From assembly GCA_963826165.1 (NCBI GenBank), contig CAWGWC010000007.1, forward strand, positions 682,001-746,000: 64,000 bases of DNA, read 5' to 3'. The DNA is from JACVRW01 sp963826165. Its GTDB lineage: Bacteria > Actinomycetota > Thermoleophilia > Solirubrobacterales > Thermoleophilaceae. The translations under genes and the position numbers were made by a program. The notes beneath the pieces were generated by a model, which was not told the DNA's origin, did not search any database, and saw only the letters and a program-made list of their open reading frames with translations. This document shows, in pieces, positions 17,082-28,067 of the stretch; within the stretch, counting starts at the first letter, position 1; every line of letters starts with the position of its first letter.

Positions 17082-17759
17082 CTACCTCCCGTTTCCTTCG
17101 GTGGTCAGTTCGATGGTCATATGGCTCGTGCGCTTGTTGATGCGGGTGGCCCGCCCCAGCGCGCGCGGCCGATAGCGCTTGATCGTCGGGCCCTCGTCCA
17201 CGAACGCGCGGCGGACCTTCAGCTCGTCGGGGCCCAGCTCGTACGCCGACTCGGCGTTGGCCACGGCCGAGTTGAGCAGCTTGAGGATGTCGGCGGAGAC
17301 GGCGCGCGGAGCGTGCTGAAGGATGGCCTGGGCCTGCTCCACCCGCTTGCCGCGGATGTGGTCCATCACGAGCCGTGCCTTGCGCGGGGCGCTGCGCACG
17401 TAGCGGGCGCGCGCAGCCACGACGAGCGCACCGTCCGCCTCGCGCGGGGCCCGCTTGCGCTCGGTGGTGATGGTCTCGGCCGAGCCGCGCCGGCGGGTGG
17501 TGGTGGCGGGCGCCTCCTCGGCGGCCTCGTCTTTCGCGTCGGTGGCTTCCTCGGCGTCGACAACGTCCTCCGCCTTGGCCTCCTCGGCCGGCGCCGTGGC
17601 GGCCTGAGCCACCTCGTCGTCCTCGAGCCGCGCGACGAGCTCGGCCTTGTTGCCGCTCTTGGGGAGCCCGCGGGCCTCGAGCTCCTGTTTGAGCTCGTCG
17701 ACCTTCAGCGACTCCCAGCCGCCCTCGGGCGGGCCAGACACTTGATCCGGAGGGGTCAC
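17082..17759 (-). CDS. rplV: 50S ribosomal protein L22 fused to an N-terminal SAP-like domain
   Basis: 225 residues. Residues ~111-225 are ordinary uL22 (YVRSAPRKARLVMDHIRGKR, PTIKRYRPRALGRATRINKR), which lines the exit tunnel. Ahead of it, residues 18-50 read LKVDELKQELEARGLPKSGN followed by KAELVARLEDDE, matching the helix-turn-helix consensus of SAP nucleic-acid-binding motifs. An Ala/Glu-rich linker (~51-110) joins the two. The GTG at 17759 is chosen because it overlaps the rpsS stop (GTGA) and the frame is unbroken. Appending a SAP motif to L22 is unusual; its target is unknown. Confidence 0.93.
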   Translation of the reverse strand: MTPPDQVSGPPEGGWESLKVDELKQELEARGLPKSGNKAELVARLEDDEVAQAATAPAEEAKAEDVVDAEEATDAKDEAAEEAPATTTRRRGSAETITTERKRAPREADGALVVAARARYVRSAPRKARLVMDHIRGKRVEQAQAILQHAPRAVSADILKLLNSAVANAESAYELGPDELKVRRAFVDEGPTIKRYRPRALGRATRINKRTSHMTIELTTEGNGR

Positions 17760-18034
17760 CGCACCCGCACTCTGTCGCTGCCCGCGTGGCCGCGGAACAT
17801 GCGCGTCGGGGCGAACTCGCCCAGCTTGTGTCCCACCATCGACTCGGACACGAACACGGGCACGTGCTTGCGCCCGTCGTGCACGGCGATGGTGTGACCG
17901 ACCATCTCGGGGAAGATCGTCGAGGTCCGCGACCAGGTCTTGACCATGGTCCTGTTTCCGGACTCGTTCATGGCCTCGATGCGCCGCATCAGGCGCTCCT
18001 CGACCCACGGGCCCTTCTTTGACGAGCGGGACAC
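17756..18034 (-). CDS. rpsS: 30S ribosomal protein S19
   Basis: 92 residues beginning MSRSSKKGPWVEERLMRRIE, with the diagnostic VHDGRKHVPVFVSESMVGHK and GEFAPTRMFRGHAG. It sits in the 30S head next to S13. The GTG start at 18034 lies directly against the rplB stop, and its own stop overlaps the rplV start. Confidence 0.97.
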   Translation of the reverse strand: MSRSSKKGPWVEERLMRRIEAMNESGNRTMVKTWSRTSTIFPEMVGHTIAVHDGRKHVPVFVSESMVGHKLGEFAPTRMFRGHAGSDRVRVR

Positions 18035-18880
18035 CTAGCGCCTCCCCTTCTTGCCGCGCCGGCGGCCACGGACGATGAACTGATCGGACTGCTTGCGCTT
18101 CTTGCGGGTGCGGTAGCCGAGCGTGGGGACCCCCCATGGGGTCACCGGATGGCCGCCGGGGGTCTTGTGCGCCTCGCCCCCGCCGTGCGGATGGTCGACG
18201 GGGTTCATGGCCACGCCGCGCGTCTGCGGGCGCTTGCCCAGATGACGCGAGCGACCGGCCTTGCCCAGCTCCACCAGTTCGTGCTCGGCGTTGCCGAGCG
18301 CTCCCACGGTGGCGCGGCACTCCATGAGGACCATGCGCATCTCGCCCGAGGGGAGGCGCAGCGTGACGTAGCGCCCCTCCTTGGCCACGAGCTGGATGGA
18401 CGTGCCCGCGGACCGGCCCAGCTGGCCGCCGCGGCCGGGGGTGAGCTCCACGTTGTGGATCGTCGTACCGGTGGGGATGTTGGCCAGCGGCAGGGTGTTG
18501 CCCGGCGTCACGTCGGCGTCGGGCCCGGAGGACACGCTGTCGCCCACCTTGATGCGCGCGGGCGCGAGGATGTAGCGCTTCTCGCCGTCGGCGTAGTGGA
18601 GCAGCGCGATGTGGGCGGACCGGTTGGGGTCGTACTCGATCGCCGCCACCTTGGCCGGAATGCCGTCCTTCAGCCTCTTGAAGTCGATGCGCCGGTACTT
18701 GCGCTTCGCGCCCCCGCCGCGGTGACGCGAGGTCACGCGGCCGTGGGCGTTGCGCCCGCCGGACTTCTTGAGCCCCTCGACGAGCGCCTTCTCAGGCTCG
18801 GTCTTGGTGACCGCGTCGTGCTGGAGCCAGGTGGCGAAACGCCGTCCCGGCGAAGTGGGCTTGTGCTTCTTGATGGCCAT
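18035..18880 (-). CDS. rplB: 50S ribosomal protein L2
   Basis: 281 residues. The SH3-like and OB domains are complete, with TSRHRGGGAKRKYRRIDFKR near 50 and the peptidyl-transferase loop VAMNPVDHPHGGGEAHKTPG near 222. The family usually has GGGEG here; the Ala is a mild substitution. It ends in a basic tail (RGRRRGKKGRR). Confidence 0.98.
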   Translation of the reverse strand: MAIKKHKPTSPGRRFATWLQHDAVTKTEPEKALVEGLKKSGGRNAHGRVTSRHRGGGAKRKYRRIDFKRLKDGIPAKVAAIEYDPNRSAHIALLHYADGEKRYILAPARIKVGDSVSSGPDADVTPGNTLPLANIPTGTTIHNVELTPGRGGQLGRSAGTSIQLVAKEGRYVTLRLPSGEMRMVLMECRATVGALGNAEHELVELGKAGRSRHLGKRPQTRGVAMNPVDHPHGGGEAHKTPGGHPVTPWGVPTLGYRTRKKRKQSDQFIVRGRRRGKKGRR

Positions 18881-18883
18881 TGG

Positions 18884-19180
18884 CTACTCCACCCCCTGCC
18901 CCTCGAACAGCTCGATCGAATCGTCGGCGTGCAGCGTCACGACCGCCTTCTTCCAGCGTCGCCGGGTGCCCGCGTAGAGCCCGCGGCGCTTGGGCTTGGG
19001 CTTGACCCACGCCGTGCGCACCCCGGTGACCCGGACGCCGAAGATGTCCTCGATCGCCTTGCGAACCTGGGTCTTGTTCGCCCGGTCGTGAACGCGGAAG
19101 GTGTACTTGTTGGCCGCGAGAAGCGCGTAGCTCTTCTCGGAGATGACCGGGCGGATTATCACCTGGCGTGAGTCCTTCAT
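18884..19180 (-). CDS. rplW: 50S ribosomal protein L23
   Basis: 98 residues from ATG 19180: MKDSRQVIIRPVISEKSYAL, ANKYTFRVHDRANKTQVRKA, VTGVRTAWVKPKPKRRGLYA. It forms the SRP and trigger-factor docking site at the tunnel exit. It overlaps the rplD stop by four bases and lies three bases from rplB. Confidence 0.97.
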   Translation of the reverse strand: MKDSRQVIIRPVISEKSYALLAANKYTFRVHDRANKTQVRKAIEDIFGVRVTGVRTAWVKPKPKRRGLYAGTRRRWKKAVVTLHADDSIELFEGQGVE

Positions 19181-19800
19181 CGCGCTGCCGCCTTCTCGGT
19201 CAGGCGCGCGAGCGCGGCCTCGGAGAGAACGAGCCGTGAGGCGCCGATCACGTCGGCCACGCCCACGGCGTCGGCGGGCAGCACGGACACGCCGGTGAGG
19301 TTGCGAAAGGACTTGGCCACGATGTCCTCGCCCTCGGCCAGCACGAGCAGCACGTTGCCGTCGCCGTCGAGCGAGGCCACCGCCGCGGCGGCCGCCTTGG
19401 TGGAGGGCGTGTCGAAGTTCGTGGGATCGAGGGCGGCGATCGAGCCGCGCTCGGCGTGCATCGTCAGCGCCGCCCGCAGCGCACGCCGGCGCGCCTTGCG
19501 GTTGACCTTGACGGTGTAGTGGCGCGGCTTGGGACCGAAGGCCACGCCGCCGCCGGTGCGCTGGGGAGCCGACAGCGCGCCCACCCGTGCCCGGCCGGTG
19601 CCCTTCTGGCGCCAGGCCTTCGCGCCGGTCATCGCGACCTCGGCCCGGGTCTTGGTCGAGCTGGAGCCCTGACGGCGAGCCGCCAGCTCGGAGCGCACGG
19701 CCTCGTGCACCAGCGGACCGTGGAAGGTCTCGCCGAACACCACGTCGTCGAGGTCGAGCCCACCCGAGCCGCCGCCTATGTACTTGGCCTGGGCAGCCAC
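19177..19800 (-). CDS. rplD: 50S ribosomal protein L4
   Basis: 207 residues. The tunnel-constriction loop region (AEVAMTGAKAWRQKGTGRAR, SAPQRTGGGVAFGPKPRHYT) and the C-terminal Rossmann-like domain are present. L4 regulates the S10 operon in E. coli; no such leader can be claimed here. The start is GTG at 19800, two bases after the rplC stop. Confidence 0.97.
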   Translation of the reverse strand: MAAQAKYIGGGSGGLDLDDVVFGETFHGPLVHEAVRSELAARRQGSSSTKTRAEVAMTGAKAWRQKGTGRARVGALSAPQRTGGGVAFGPKPRHYTVKVNRKARRRALRAALTMHAERGSIAALDPTNFDTPSTKAAAAAVASLDGDGNVLLVLAEGEDIVAKSFRNLTGVSVLPADAVGVADVIGASRLVLSEAALARLTEKAAAR

Positions 19801-19802
19801 GG

Positions 19803-20426
19803 TCAGCCCTCGCTCCGGATCTCGACCACGGAGCCCTTGGAGCCGGGCACCGAGCCACGTACCAGCAGAAGATTCTGTTCGGGCCGCACGTCCACGACCT
19901 GCAGCCCGCGCTGGGTGGCGCGCTTGTTGCCCATCTGGCCGGGGCCGCGGATGCCCTTGAACACCCGAGCGGGGTCGGCCGAGGCGCCGATCGAACCCGG
20001 CGCGCGCACATTGTGCGAGCCGTGCGAGACAGGCCCGCGCGAGAAGTTGTGGCGCTTGATCGTGCCGGCGAAGCCCTTGCCCTTGGAGACTCCGGAGACC
20101 TTGACGGTCTGGCCCTTCTCGAACACCGAGTCGACCTTGACCTCGGCGCCCAGCTCAGCCTCGCCCGGATCGCCGCGGAACTCCGCGAGGTGCTTCATGG
20201 GGCCGACGTCGGCCTTCTTCAAGTGCCCGAGGCGCGCCTTCTGCAGACCCTTCTCCGACGAGGCGCCGAAGGCCAGCTGGAGAGCGTCGTAGCCGTCGCG
20301 GTCCTCGCGCCGGATGGCCGTGACGAAGCACGGACCGGCCTCGATCACGGTCACGCGCTCGACGTGCCCGTCTTCTGAGTCGAAGACCTGCGTCATGCCG
20401 AGTTTTCTTCCGAGTAGCCCAGCCAT
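19803..20426 (-). CDS. rplC: 50S ribosomal protein L3
   Basis: 207 residues starting MAGLLGRKLGMTQVFDSEDG, with the central extension (GTIKRHNFSRGPVSHGSHNV, APGSIGASADPARVFKGIRG) that reaches the peptidyl-transferase centre. It is four bases from rpsJ. Confidence 0.98.
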   Translation of the reverse strand: MAGLLGRKLGMTQVFDSEDGHVERVTVIEAGPCFVTAIRREDRDGYDALQLAFGASSEKGLQKARLGHLKKADVGPMKHLAEFRGDPGEAELGAEVKVDSVFEKGQTVKVSGVSKGKGFAGTIKRHNFSRGPVSHGSHNVRAPGSIGASADPARVFKGIRGPGQMGNKRATQRGLQVVDVRPEQNLLLVRGSVPGSKGSVVEIRSEG

Positions 20427-20430
20427 GGGG

Positions 20431-20754
20431 TCAGATGAGCTGTATCTGGATGTCCACGCCGGCGGGCAGGTGATCGAGGCGCTGCAGCGAGTCCACCGTC
20501 TTGGGGGTGGGCTGCAGGATGTCGATCAGCCGCTTGTGCGTGCGGATCTCGAAGTGCTCGCGGGAGTCCTTGTCCTTGAACGGCCCGCGGATCACGCAGT
20601 AGACGTTCTTCTCGGTGGGCAGCGGCACGGGCCCGGACACGGTGGCGCCGGTGCGCACAGCCGTGTCCACGATCTCCTTGGCGGCCGTCTCGATTGCCGA
20701 GTGGTCGTAGGCCTTGAGCCGGATGCGGATCTTGTTCTGCGTGAGAGTTGCCAT
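20431..20754 (-). CDS. rpsJ: 30S ribosomal protein S10 / NusE
   Basis: 107 residues with KIRIRLKAYDHSAIETAAKE near the start, VSGPVPLPTEKNVYCVIRGP near 39, and REHFEIRTHKRLIDILQPTP near 64. S10 doubles as NusE in antitermination. It is the first gene of the S10 cluster; a GC-rich hairpin lies between it and the upstream tuf gene. Confidence 0.98.
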   Translation of the reverse strand: MATLTQNKIRIRLKAYDHSAIETAAKEIVDTAVRTGATVSGPVPLPTEKNVYCVIRGPFKDKDSREHFEIRTHKRLIDILQPTPKTVDSLQRLDHLPAGVDIQIQLI

Positions 20755-20778
20755 GGTGTGCGTCTGAGACAGACTGAA

Positions 20779-20805
20779 GGGCGGGCTCGAGACTGACGCC
20801 CGCCC
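20779..20805 (-). terminator. GC-rich hairpin between tuf and rpsJ
   Basis: GGGCGGGC at 20779-20786 pairs perfectly with GCCCGCCC at 20798-20805 around an 11-base loop. It lies 24 bp after the tuf stop. Only a weakly U-rich stretch follows, so it may be a partial terminator that sets the ratio of tuf to S10-cluster transcription, or an mRNA 3'-end stabiliser. Confidence 0.55.
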
Positions 20806-20829
20806 CTCAATGAATCATCTGTCCGAGGT

Positions 20830-22017
<1,188 letters not shown>

Positions 22018-22045
22018 CTCGAACTACCCCTTTCTAAAAGAACAC

Positions 22046-22061
22046 TCGGGTTCGGACCCGA
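22046..22061. promoter_or_regulatory. Small stem-loop in the fusA-tuf spacer
   Basis: TCGGGT at 22046-22051 pairs with ACCCGA at 22056-22061 around a four-base loop, 28 bp upstream of the tuf start. A short T-rich stretch (TTCTTTT) follows it on the minus strand. It could attenuate readthrough from fusA into tuf or be an mRNA processing site; it is too short for a firm call. Confidence 0.35.
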
Positions 22062-22092
22062 ACTTGCGAAACATACTCGGTTTACTCACGCT

Positions 22093-24207
<2,115 letters not shown>

Positions 24208-24237
24208 GTGTCCTTGTTGCTTTCCGTCTCAGAGCAG

Positions 24238-24258
24238 AAAAAAGGCCCTTTCCGGGCC
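24238..24258 (-). terminator. fusA: Terminator-like hairpin with U6 tract in the fusA leader
   Basis: Read on the minus strand, GGCCC and GGGCC pair around GGAAA and are followed at once by six T. This is a textbook intrinsic terminator, 31 bp upstream of the fusA ATG and on the fusA strand. There is no minus-strand gene immediately upstream to terminate, since the adjacent upstream genes are on the plus strand. It is therefore a candidate attenuator of fusA-tuf. TATTCC and TTGCTC further upstream could be -10 and -35 elements, with a short 15-bp spacer. Confidence 0.6.
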
Positions 24259-24339
24259 CAGTGCTACGTGCGGCGACTAACCCGGGCGATCTCTATGTGG
24301 AATAGGACTCCATCGGTGTGAGCAACCGCCTGCCCTCGC

Positions 24340-24891
24340 GTGGCTGAGCGAGGCCGTGGGCGGCTGGGAGAAGCCGCCCGCGAAGCGATCCCCGATGGTA
24401 GCAGGCGATCCCGGGTCAAATCCGGGCTGCAAGCGGCGCCGCGAGCCATCACGGCGGTGGGCATCGTGGCCGCGCTGCTGCTCGTGGCCAGCGAGTTCAC
24501 GGCGGTGGCCTCGGTGGACGTCGCCAGCGGGAGCTGCGAGGTGATTCAGGACACCGATCCGGCCCTGGCCGACCGCTGCGAGCTGAGCGGGCTCGAGCGA
24601 AACGGGGGTGCCTTCCTGCTCCTGGCGGTGCTCGCCGCCGTGATGGCCTGGGGCGCGGGGATCGGCCGCTCACGGCCGGCCGCCGCCGCGCTCGCCGTCA
24701 TCGGCGCGCTGGTGCTGGGCTGGGCGCTGCTGGTGGACCTGCCGGTGACGGACGACACCGGCGCCCTGGGACGCAACTTCGACGGCGCGTTCGCGTCCGC
24801 GGGGCCGGGCTTCACGCTCGAGTTGCTGGGCGGCGCCCTGGCGCTGGTGGCCGGCCTCGCCGGACTCGTGCGGCGGTCCTCCGCAGCCTGA
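24340..24891 (+). CDS. Small four-helix membrane protein, unknown function
   Basis: I do not recognise a family. From GTG 24340 it has 183 residues; a GTG at 24457 just before the first helix gives 144 and may be the true start, because the intervening 39 residues are Arg/Gly-rich filler. Helices: TAVGIVAALLLVASEFTAVA, GGAFLLLAVLAAVMAWGAGI, AAALAVIGALVLGWALLVDL and LELLGGALALVAGLAGLV. Between helices 1 and 2 lies an extracytoplasmic loop with two Cys (GSCEVIQDTDPALADRCELS) that could form a disulfide. It is divergent from fusA and sits inside what is usually the str operon. Confidence 0.6.
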   Translation: MAERGRGRLGEAAREAIPDGSRRSRVKSGLQAAPRAITAVGIVAALLLVASEFTAVASVDVASGSCEVIQDTDPALADRCELSGLERNGGAFLLLAVLAAVMAWGAGIGRSRPAAAALAVIGALVLGWALLVDLPVTDDTGALGRNFDGAFASAGPGFTLELLGGALALVAGLAGLVRRSSAA

Positions 24892-24917
24892 CACCATCCT
24901 CGGTGTTGATCGTTTCG

Positions 24918-25916
24918 ATGAGGTTCCTCGCCCTGCTGGCCGGGTTCGCGGTCCTGGCGCTGCCCGGCGCCGCACTCGCCCAGGGCCCGGCCGGCCCACA
25001 CGTGGCCGTCGGGATCAGCGAGCAGAGCTCCGCGTTCTTCGGCGACTCCCGCTTCCGCGCCACCGGCATCCGCAACGCCCGGCTGATCGTGCCCTTCGAC
25101 CTGGTCCGCGCCGGAGGCGACCAGCTGGCCGGCGCCGACGCCTGGCTCGCCGAGGCTCGCCGGCTCGAGATCGAGCCGCTCGTGACCTTCGCCCACTCCA
25201 GTCGGCGCGGGCGCCAGTTCAAGCTGCCCTCGGTGAGGGCGTACATCGCCCGGGTGCGCGAGTTCCGGCAGCGATACCCGTGGGTGCGCGAGCTGTCCAC
25301 CTGGAACGAGGCCAACCTCCGCACGGTCCAGCCCACAGCAAGGAATCCACGCCGCACGGCCGCCTTCTACCGCGCGCTACGGCGAGAGTGCAAGGGCACC
25401 GGCTGCAAGGTCGTGGCGGTGGAGGTGCAGCTCACCGGTTCCTCGCGGACCTGGGAGTGGGTGCGCCGCTTCCGCCGGGCCGCCGGCCGCGGCCCGCACG
25501 TCTGGGGCGTGCACAACTACCCCGACGTCACGCGGCTGAGCCGCCGCAACACCGGCATCTTCCTGCGCCGGGTGCGCCGCGACGCGGTCTGGATCACCGA
25601 GACCGGCGGCATCGTGCGCTTCCGCAAGTCCTGGCCCTTCGACGAGCGCCGCGCCGCCCGCGCGGTGCGCCACAGCTTCCGCCTCGCGGCGTCGTCACGG
25701 CGTATCAAGCGCATGTACCTCTACAACTGGCGAGCGGACCTGGTCAACCGACGCTGGGACTCCGGGATCCTGGCCGCCGACGGCAGCGAGCGCCGCGCCT
25801 ACGGCGAGCTGCTGGACGGCCTCGCGCTGCCGCGGTTCAGGCCACCGCCACCGCCGGTGGTGCCGATGGCGGAGCCGGATCCGGAGCCGCCCAGCGGTGT
25901 GGACGGCGACGACTGA
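24918..25916 (+). CDS. Secreted glycoside hydrolase-like TIM-barrel protein
   Basis: 332 residues from ATG 24918 with a clear signal peptide (MRFLALLAGFAVLALPGAAL AQ). The rest looks like a clan-A (beta/alpha)8 glycosidase: STWNEANLR near residue 130 supplies the Asn-Glu acid/base pair, HVWGVHNYPDV is a mid-barrel strand, and WITETGG near 230 carries the candidate nucleophile Glu. The end is a Pro-rich tail. The closest class I can suggest is the GH39/GH128-like group; the substrate is unknown. A GTG at 24903 is an alternative start. With the preceding gene it forms a plus-strand pair between fusA and rpsG. Confidence 0.65.
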   Translation: MRFLALLAGFAVLALPGAALAQGPAGPHVAVGISEQSSAFFGDSRFRATGIRNARLIVPFDLVRAGGDQLAGADAWLAEARRLEIEPLVTFAHSSRRGRQFKLPSVRAYIARVREFRQRYPWVRELSTWNEANLRTVQPTARNPRRTAAFYRALRRECKGTGCKVVAVEVQLTGSSRTWEWVRRFRRAAGRGPHVWGVHNYPDVTRLSRRNTGIFLRRVRRDAVWITETGGIVRFRKSWPFDERRAARAVRHSFRLAASSRRIKRMYLYNWRADLVNRRWDSGILAADGSERRAYGELLDGLALPRFRPPPPPVVPMAEPDPEPPSGVDGDD

Positions 25917-25977
25917 GGGTTGGCAGCGCGCGGCTGCGCCCCGCTCGAGCCTGCGCGGGCCGCGGAGCGCCCCACGA

Positions 25978-26277
25978 TTGGCTGGGGAAGGGGGCGTACT
26001 TTCGATTTCTTGAGCTGCGTCGGATTCACCCCCCAGGAGGGGGTCAAGTTGACACAGCGCCCGAGTCGGGGCCCACGCTGACTGGGGAAGCTGCGCGGCG
26101 CTCGTCTTTGGTGACTAGTTCGGGGCGTTCGACGAGTTTGTTGACTTGGGGGCGTAACTCGTCGGACGCCTTCCGTGACGCCGTTAGCTGACTCATCGGG
26201 GGGTGTGACGACTTGTTCGTCTATACGGCGAACAGAACGTCAAACCCCCCGCCGGGGCGCTCCCCTTCCCCAGCCAA
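25978..26277. repeat. 300-bp element bounded by 16-bp inverted repeats, with internal stem-loop
   Basis: The 405-bp gap 25917-26321 between convergent genes holds no convincing gene. TTGGCTGGGGAAGGGG at 25978-25993 recurs inverted at 26262-26277, a perfect 16-bp terminal repeat. CTGGGGAAG recurs at 26082-26090. Inside, CGACGAGTT (26130-26138) and AACTCGTCG (26156-26164) form a perfect 9-bp stem. The interior is less GC-rich than its surroundings. It resembles a MITE-like insertion or a structured RNA; no transposase is present and I could not identify flanking target duplications. Confidence 0.5.
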
Positions 26278-26321
26278 CCGGATCCCGACCGACCCGCTGC
26301 GCCCGACCGAGCGGAGCGCTG

Positions 26322-26792
26322 CTACCAGCGGTAGTGCGCGAAGGCCTTGTTGGCCTGGGCCATGCGGAAGATGTCGTCCTTGCGCTTGTAGGCGCCGCCC
26401 TGCTGGGACGAGGCGTCGGCCAGCTCGCCGGCCAGGCGCTCTGACATCGACTTCTCGCGGCGGTTGCGCGAGAACTCCACGAGCCAGCGCACCGCGAGTG
26501 TGCGGGCGCGGCGCTGCGGTACCTCGACCGGTACCTGGTAGGTGGCGCCGCCGACGCGGCGGGAGCGCACCTCGAGGGTCGGGGTGAGCGCCTTGATCGA
26601 GTCCTCGAGCGCCGGCACCGGGTCGTTGTTGGTGCGGCGGGACAGCATGTCGAGGGCGTCGTAGACGGTCTTCTCGGCGACGGACTTCTTGCCGTCGATC
26701 ATCACCTTGTTGATCACCTGCTGCACGAGCTTCGACCCGTACATGGGATCGGGCTCGATCGGGCGAACCCCTGGTGCCGCGCGGCGAGGCAT
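26322..26792 (-). CDS. rpsG: 30S ribosomal protein S7
   Basis: 156 residues beginning MPRRAAPGVRPIEPDPMYGS, with QQVINKVMIDGKKSVAEKTV-type text (KLVQQVINKVMIDGKKSVAE) and RRVGGATYQVPVEVPQRRAR near 78. It organises the 30S head and contacts the E site. It is two bases from rpsL. Unlike the common str operon, fusA does not follow it directly; about 2.1 kb with two plus-strand genes and the repeat element intervene. Confidence 0.98.
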   Translation of the reverse strand: MPRRAAPGVRPIEPDPMYGSKLVQQVINKVMIDGKKSVAEKTVYDALDMLSRRTNNDPVPALEDSIKALTPTLEVRSRRVGGATYQVPVEVPQRRARTLAVRWLVEFSRNRREKSMSERLAGELADASSQQGGAYKRKDDIFRMAQANKAFAHYRW

Positions 26793-26794
26793 CT

Positions 26795-27190
26795 CTACTT
26801 GGCCTTTGCTCCGTACATCGAGCGCGACTTGCGGCGCTCCGATACGCCGGCGGCATCGAGGGTGCCGCGCACGACCTTGTAGCGCACGCCCGGGAGGTCC
26901 TTCACGCGGCCTCCGCGCACCAGCACCACCGAGTGCTCTTGAAGGTTGTGGCCCTCACCGGGGATGTAGGCGGTGACCTCCATCTGGTTGGTGAGGCGCA
27001 CGCGGGCGACCTTGCGCAGAGCCGAGTTCGGCTTCTTGGGCGTGGTCGTATACACGCGCGTGCATACGCCGCGGCGCTGCGGCGCGGCGTTGCGCTTCTT
27101 GCGGCCCTGACCGGACTTGAGGCCCGGGGTGGCGACCTTCTTCTTGGGCTTGCTGCGGCCCTTGCGGACGAGCTGATTGATGCTTGGCAT
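26795..27190 (-). CDS. rpsL: 30S ribosomal protein S12
   Basis: 131 residues starting MPSINQLVRKGRSKPKKKVA. The decoding-site motifs are wild type: VYTTTPKKPNSALRKVARVR, holding the lysine equivalent to E. coli K42, and GGRVKDLPGVRYKVVRG, holding the K87 equivalent. The C-terminus has the basic RRKSRSMYGAKAK tail. Upstream is only 46 bp to the divergent hydrolase gene, which must hold both promoters. Confidence 0.98.
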   Translation of the reverse strand: MPSINQLVRKGRSKPKKKVATPGLKSGQGRKKRNAAPQRRGVCTRVYTTTPKKPNSALRKVARVRLTNQMEVTAYIPGEGHNLQEHSVVLVRGGRVKDLPGVRYKVVRGTLDAAGVSERRKSRSMYGAKAK

Positions 27191-27236
27191 GCGGCGGGTG
27201 ATGGTAGCAGCGGCGACTCCCTAGGCTTCCCGGCCC

Positions 27237-28067
27237 ATGACCCTCGACCAGCACCGGGGCGGCTCGGGCGAGCCGCTCCTCCTCGTACACGGAATCGGTC
27301 ACACCTGGCGGGGCTTCGTCCCGATGCTGCCGCTCCTCGAACCCCGTTTCGACGTGCTCGCGGTGGACCTCCCCGGCTTCGGCAACTCGCCGCCGCTGAA
27401 CAACGGCCGGGCGCCCACGCCCGAGGTCCTGGCCGATGCGGTGGAAGAGGCGATGGATGCGGCCGGCTTCGGCACCGCCCACGTGGCCGGCAACTCACTG
27501 GGCGGCTGGATCGCCCTCGAGCTTGCCCGCCGCGGCCGGGCCCGCACCTGCACCGCGCTGTCGCCCGCAGGTCTGGCACACGGACGCGAGCGCGACCTCG
27601 CCCGCTCGGTCCTGCTGTCCATGCGCTGGCTGGCCCGGAACGCGCCGGCGCCCGAGCCGCTGCTGCGCAACCCGGTAACCCGCGCGATCTTCGCCGGCCC
27701 GACGCTCGGCAGGCCGTGGCGGTGCGAGCCGGACGACCTGATCGAGCAGACTCGCCTGTTCGCCGACGCGCCGGGCTTCGACGCCACCCTGACCCACACC
27801 CTCGATCGCCAGGTGGCCGGCCTGCCGGAGATCGACTGCCCCGTGCTGGTGCTGTGGGGAACGAAGGACGTGATCCTGATCCCGCGCCAGGGGCGCCGCT
27901 TCGAGCGGCTCATCCCCGGCTGCGAGCTGCGCTACCTGAAGGGCCTGGGCCACGTGCCCATGTCGGACGACCCCGAGCTCCTGGCCGGGGCCATCACCGA
28001 GTTCGCTCTCGGCGGGGCTAGGCCTGAGCCGCGTTCGCCCGAGCGGCCCGCAGCGGCGCCGGCGTAA
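27237..28067 (+). CDS. Alpha/beta-fold hydrolase
   Basis: 276 residues. The fold's landmarks are visible: the oxyanion HG in LLLVHGIGHTWRGF near 18, VDLPGFGNSPP near 44, nucleophile Ser in VAGNSLGGWIALE near 85, acid Asp in VLWGTKDVILIP near 205, and His in GLGHVPMSDDPEL near 238. Substrate is not predictable; relatives include esterases, haloperoxidase-like and C-C hydrolases. Its last 50 bp overlap the end of the convergent membrane-protein gene. Confidence 0.87.
   Translation: MTLDQHRGGSGEPLLLVHGIGHTWRGFVPMLPLLEPRFDVLAVDLPGFGNSPPLNNGRAPTPEVLADAVEEAMDAAGFGTAHVAGNSLGGWIALELARRGRARTCTALSPAGLAHGRERDLARSVLLSMRWLARNAPAPEPLLRNPVTRAIFAGPTLGRPWRCEPDDLIEQTRLFADAPGFDATLTHTLDRQVAGLPEIDCPVLVLWGTKDVILIPRQGRRFERLIPGCELRYLKGLGHVPMSDDPELLAGAITEFALGGARPEPRSPERPAAAPA

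Noticed and set aside
24405..24432. T-arm-like sequence (CCCGG, seven-base loop, CCGGG) resembling part of a tRNA
   Set aside because: The loop lacks the TTC start of a true T-loop, and no matching acceptor, D or anticodon stems could be built around it; it lies at the start of a coding region.
25917..26321. Plus-strand frames in the spacer as coding genes
   Set aside because: They lack starts with ribosome sites, differ from the coding GC pattern and cross the inverted repeats; no protein motif is visible.
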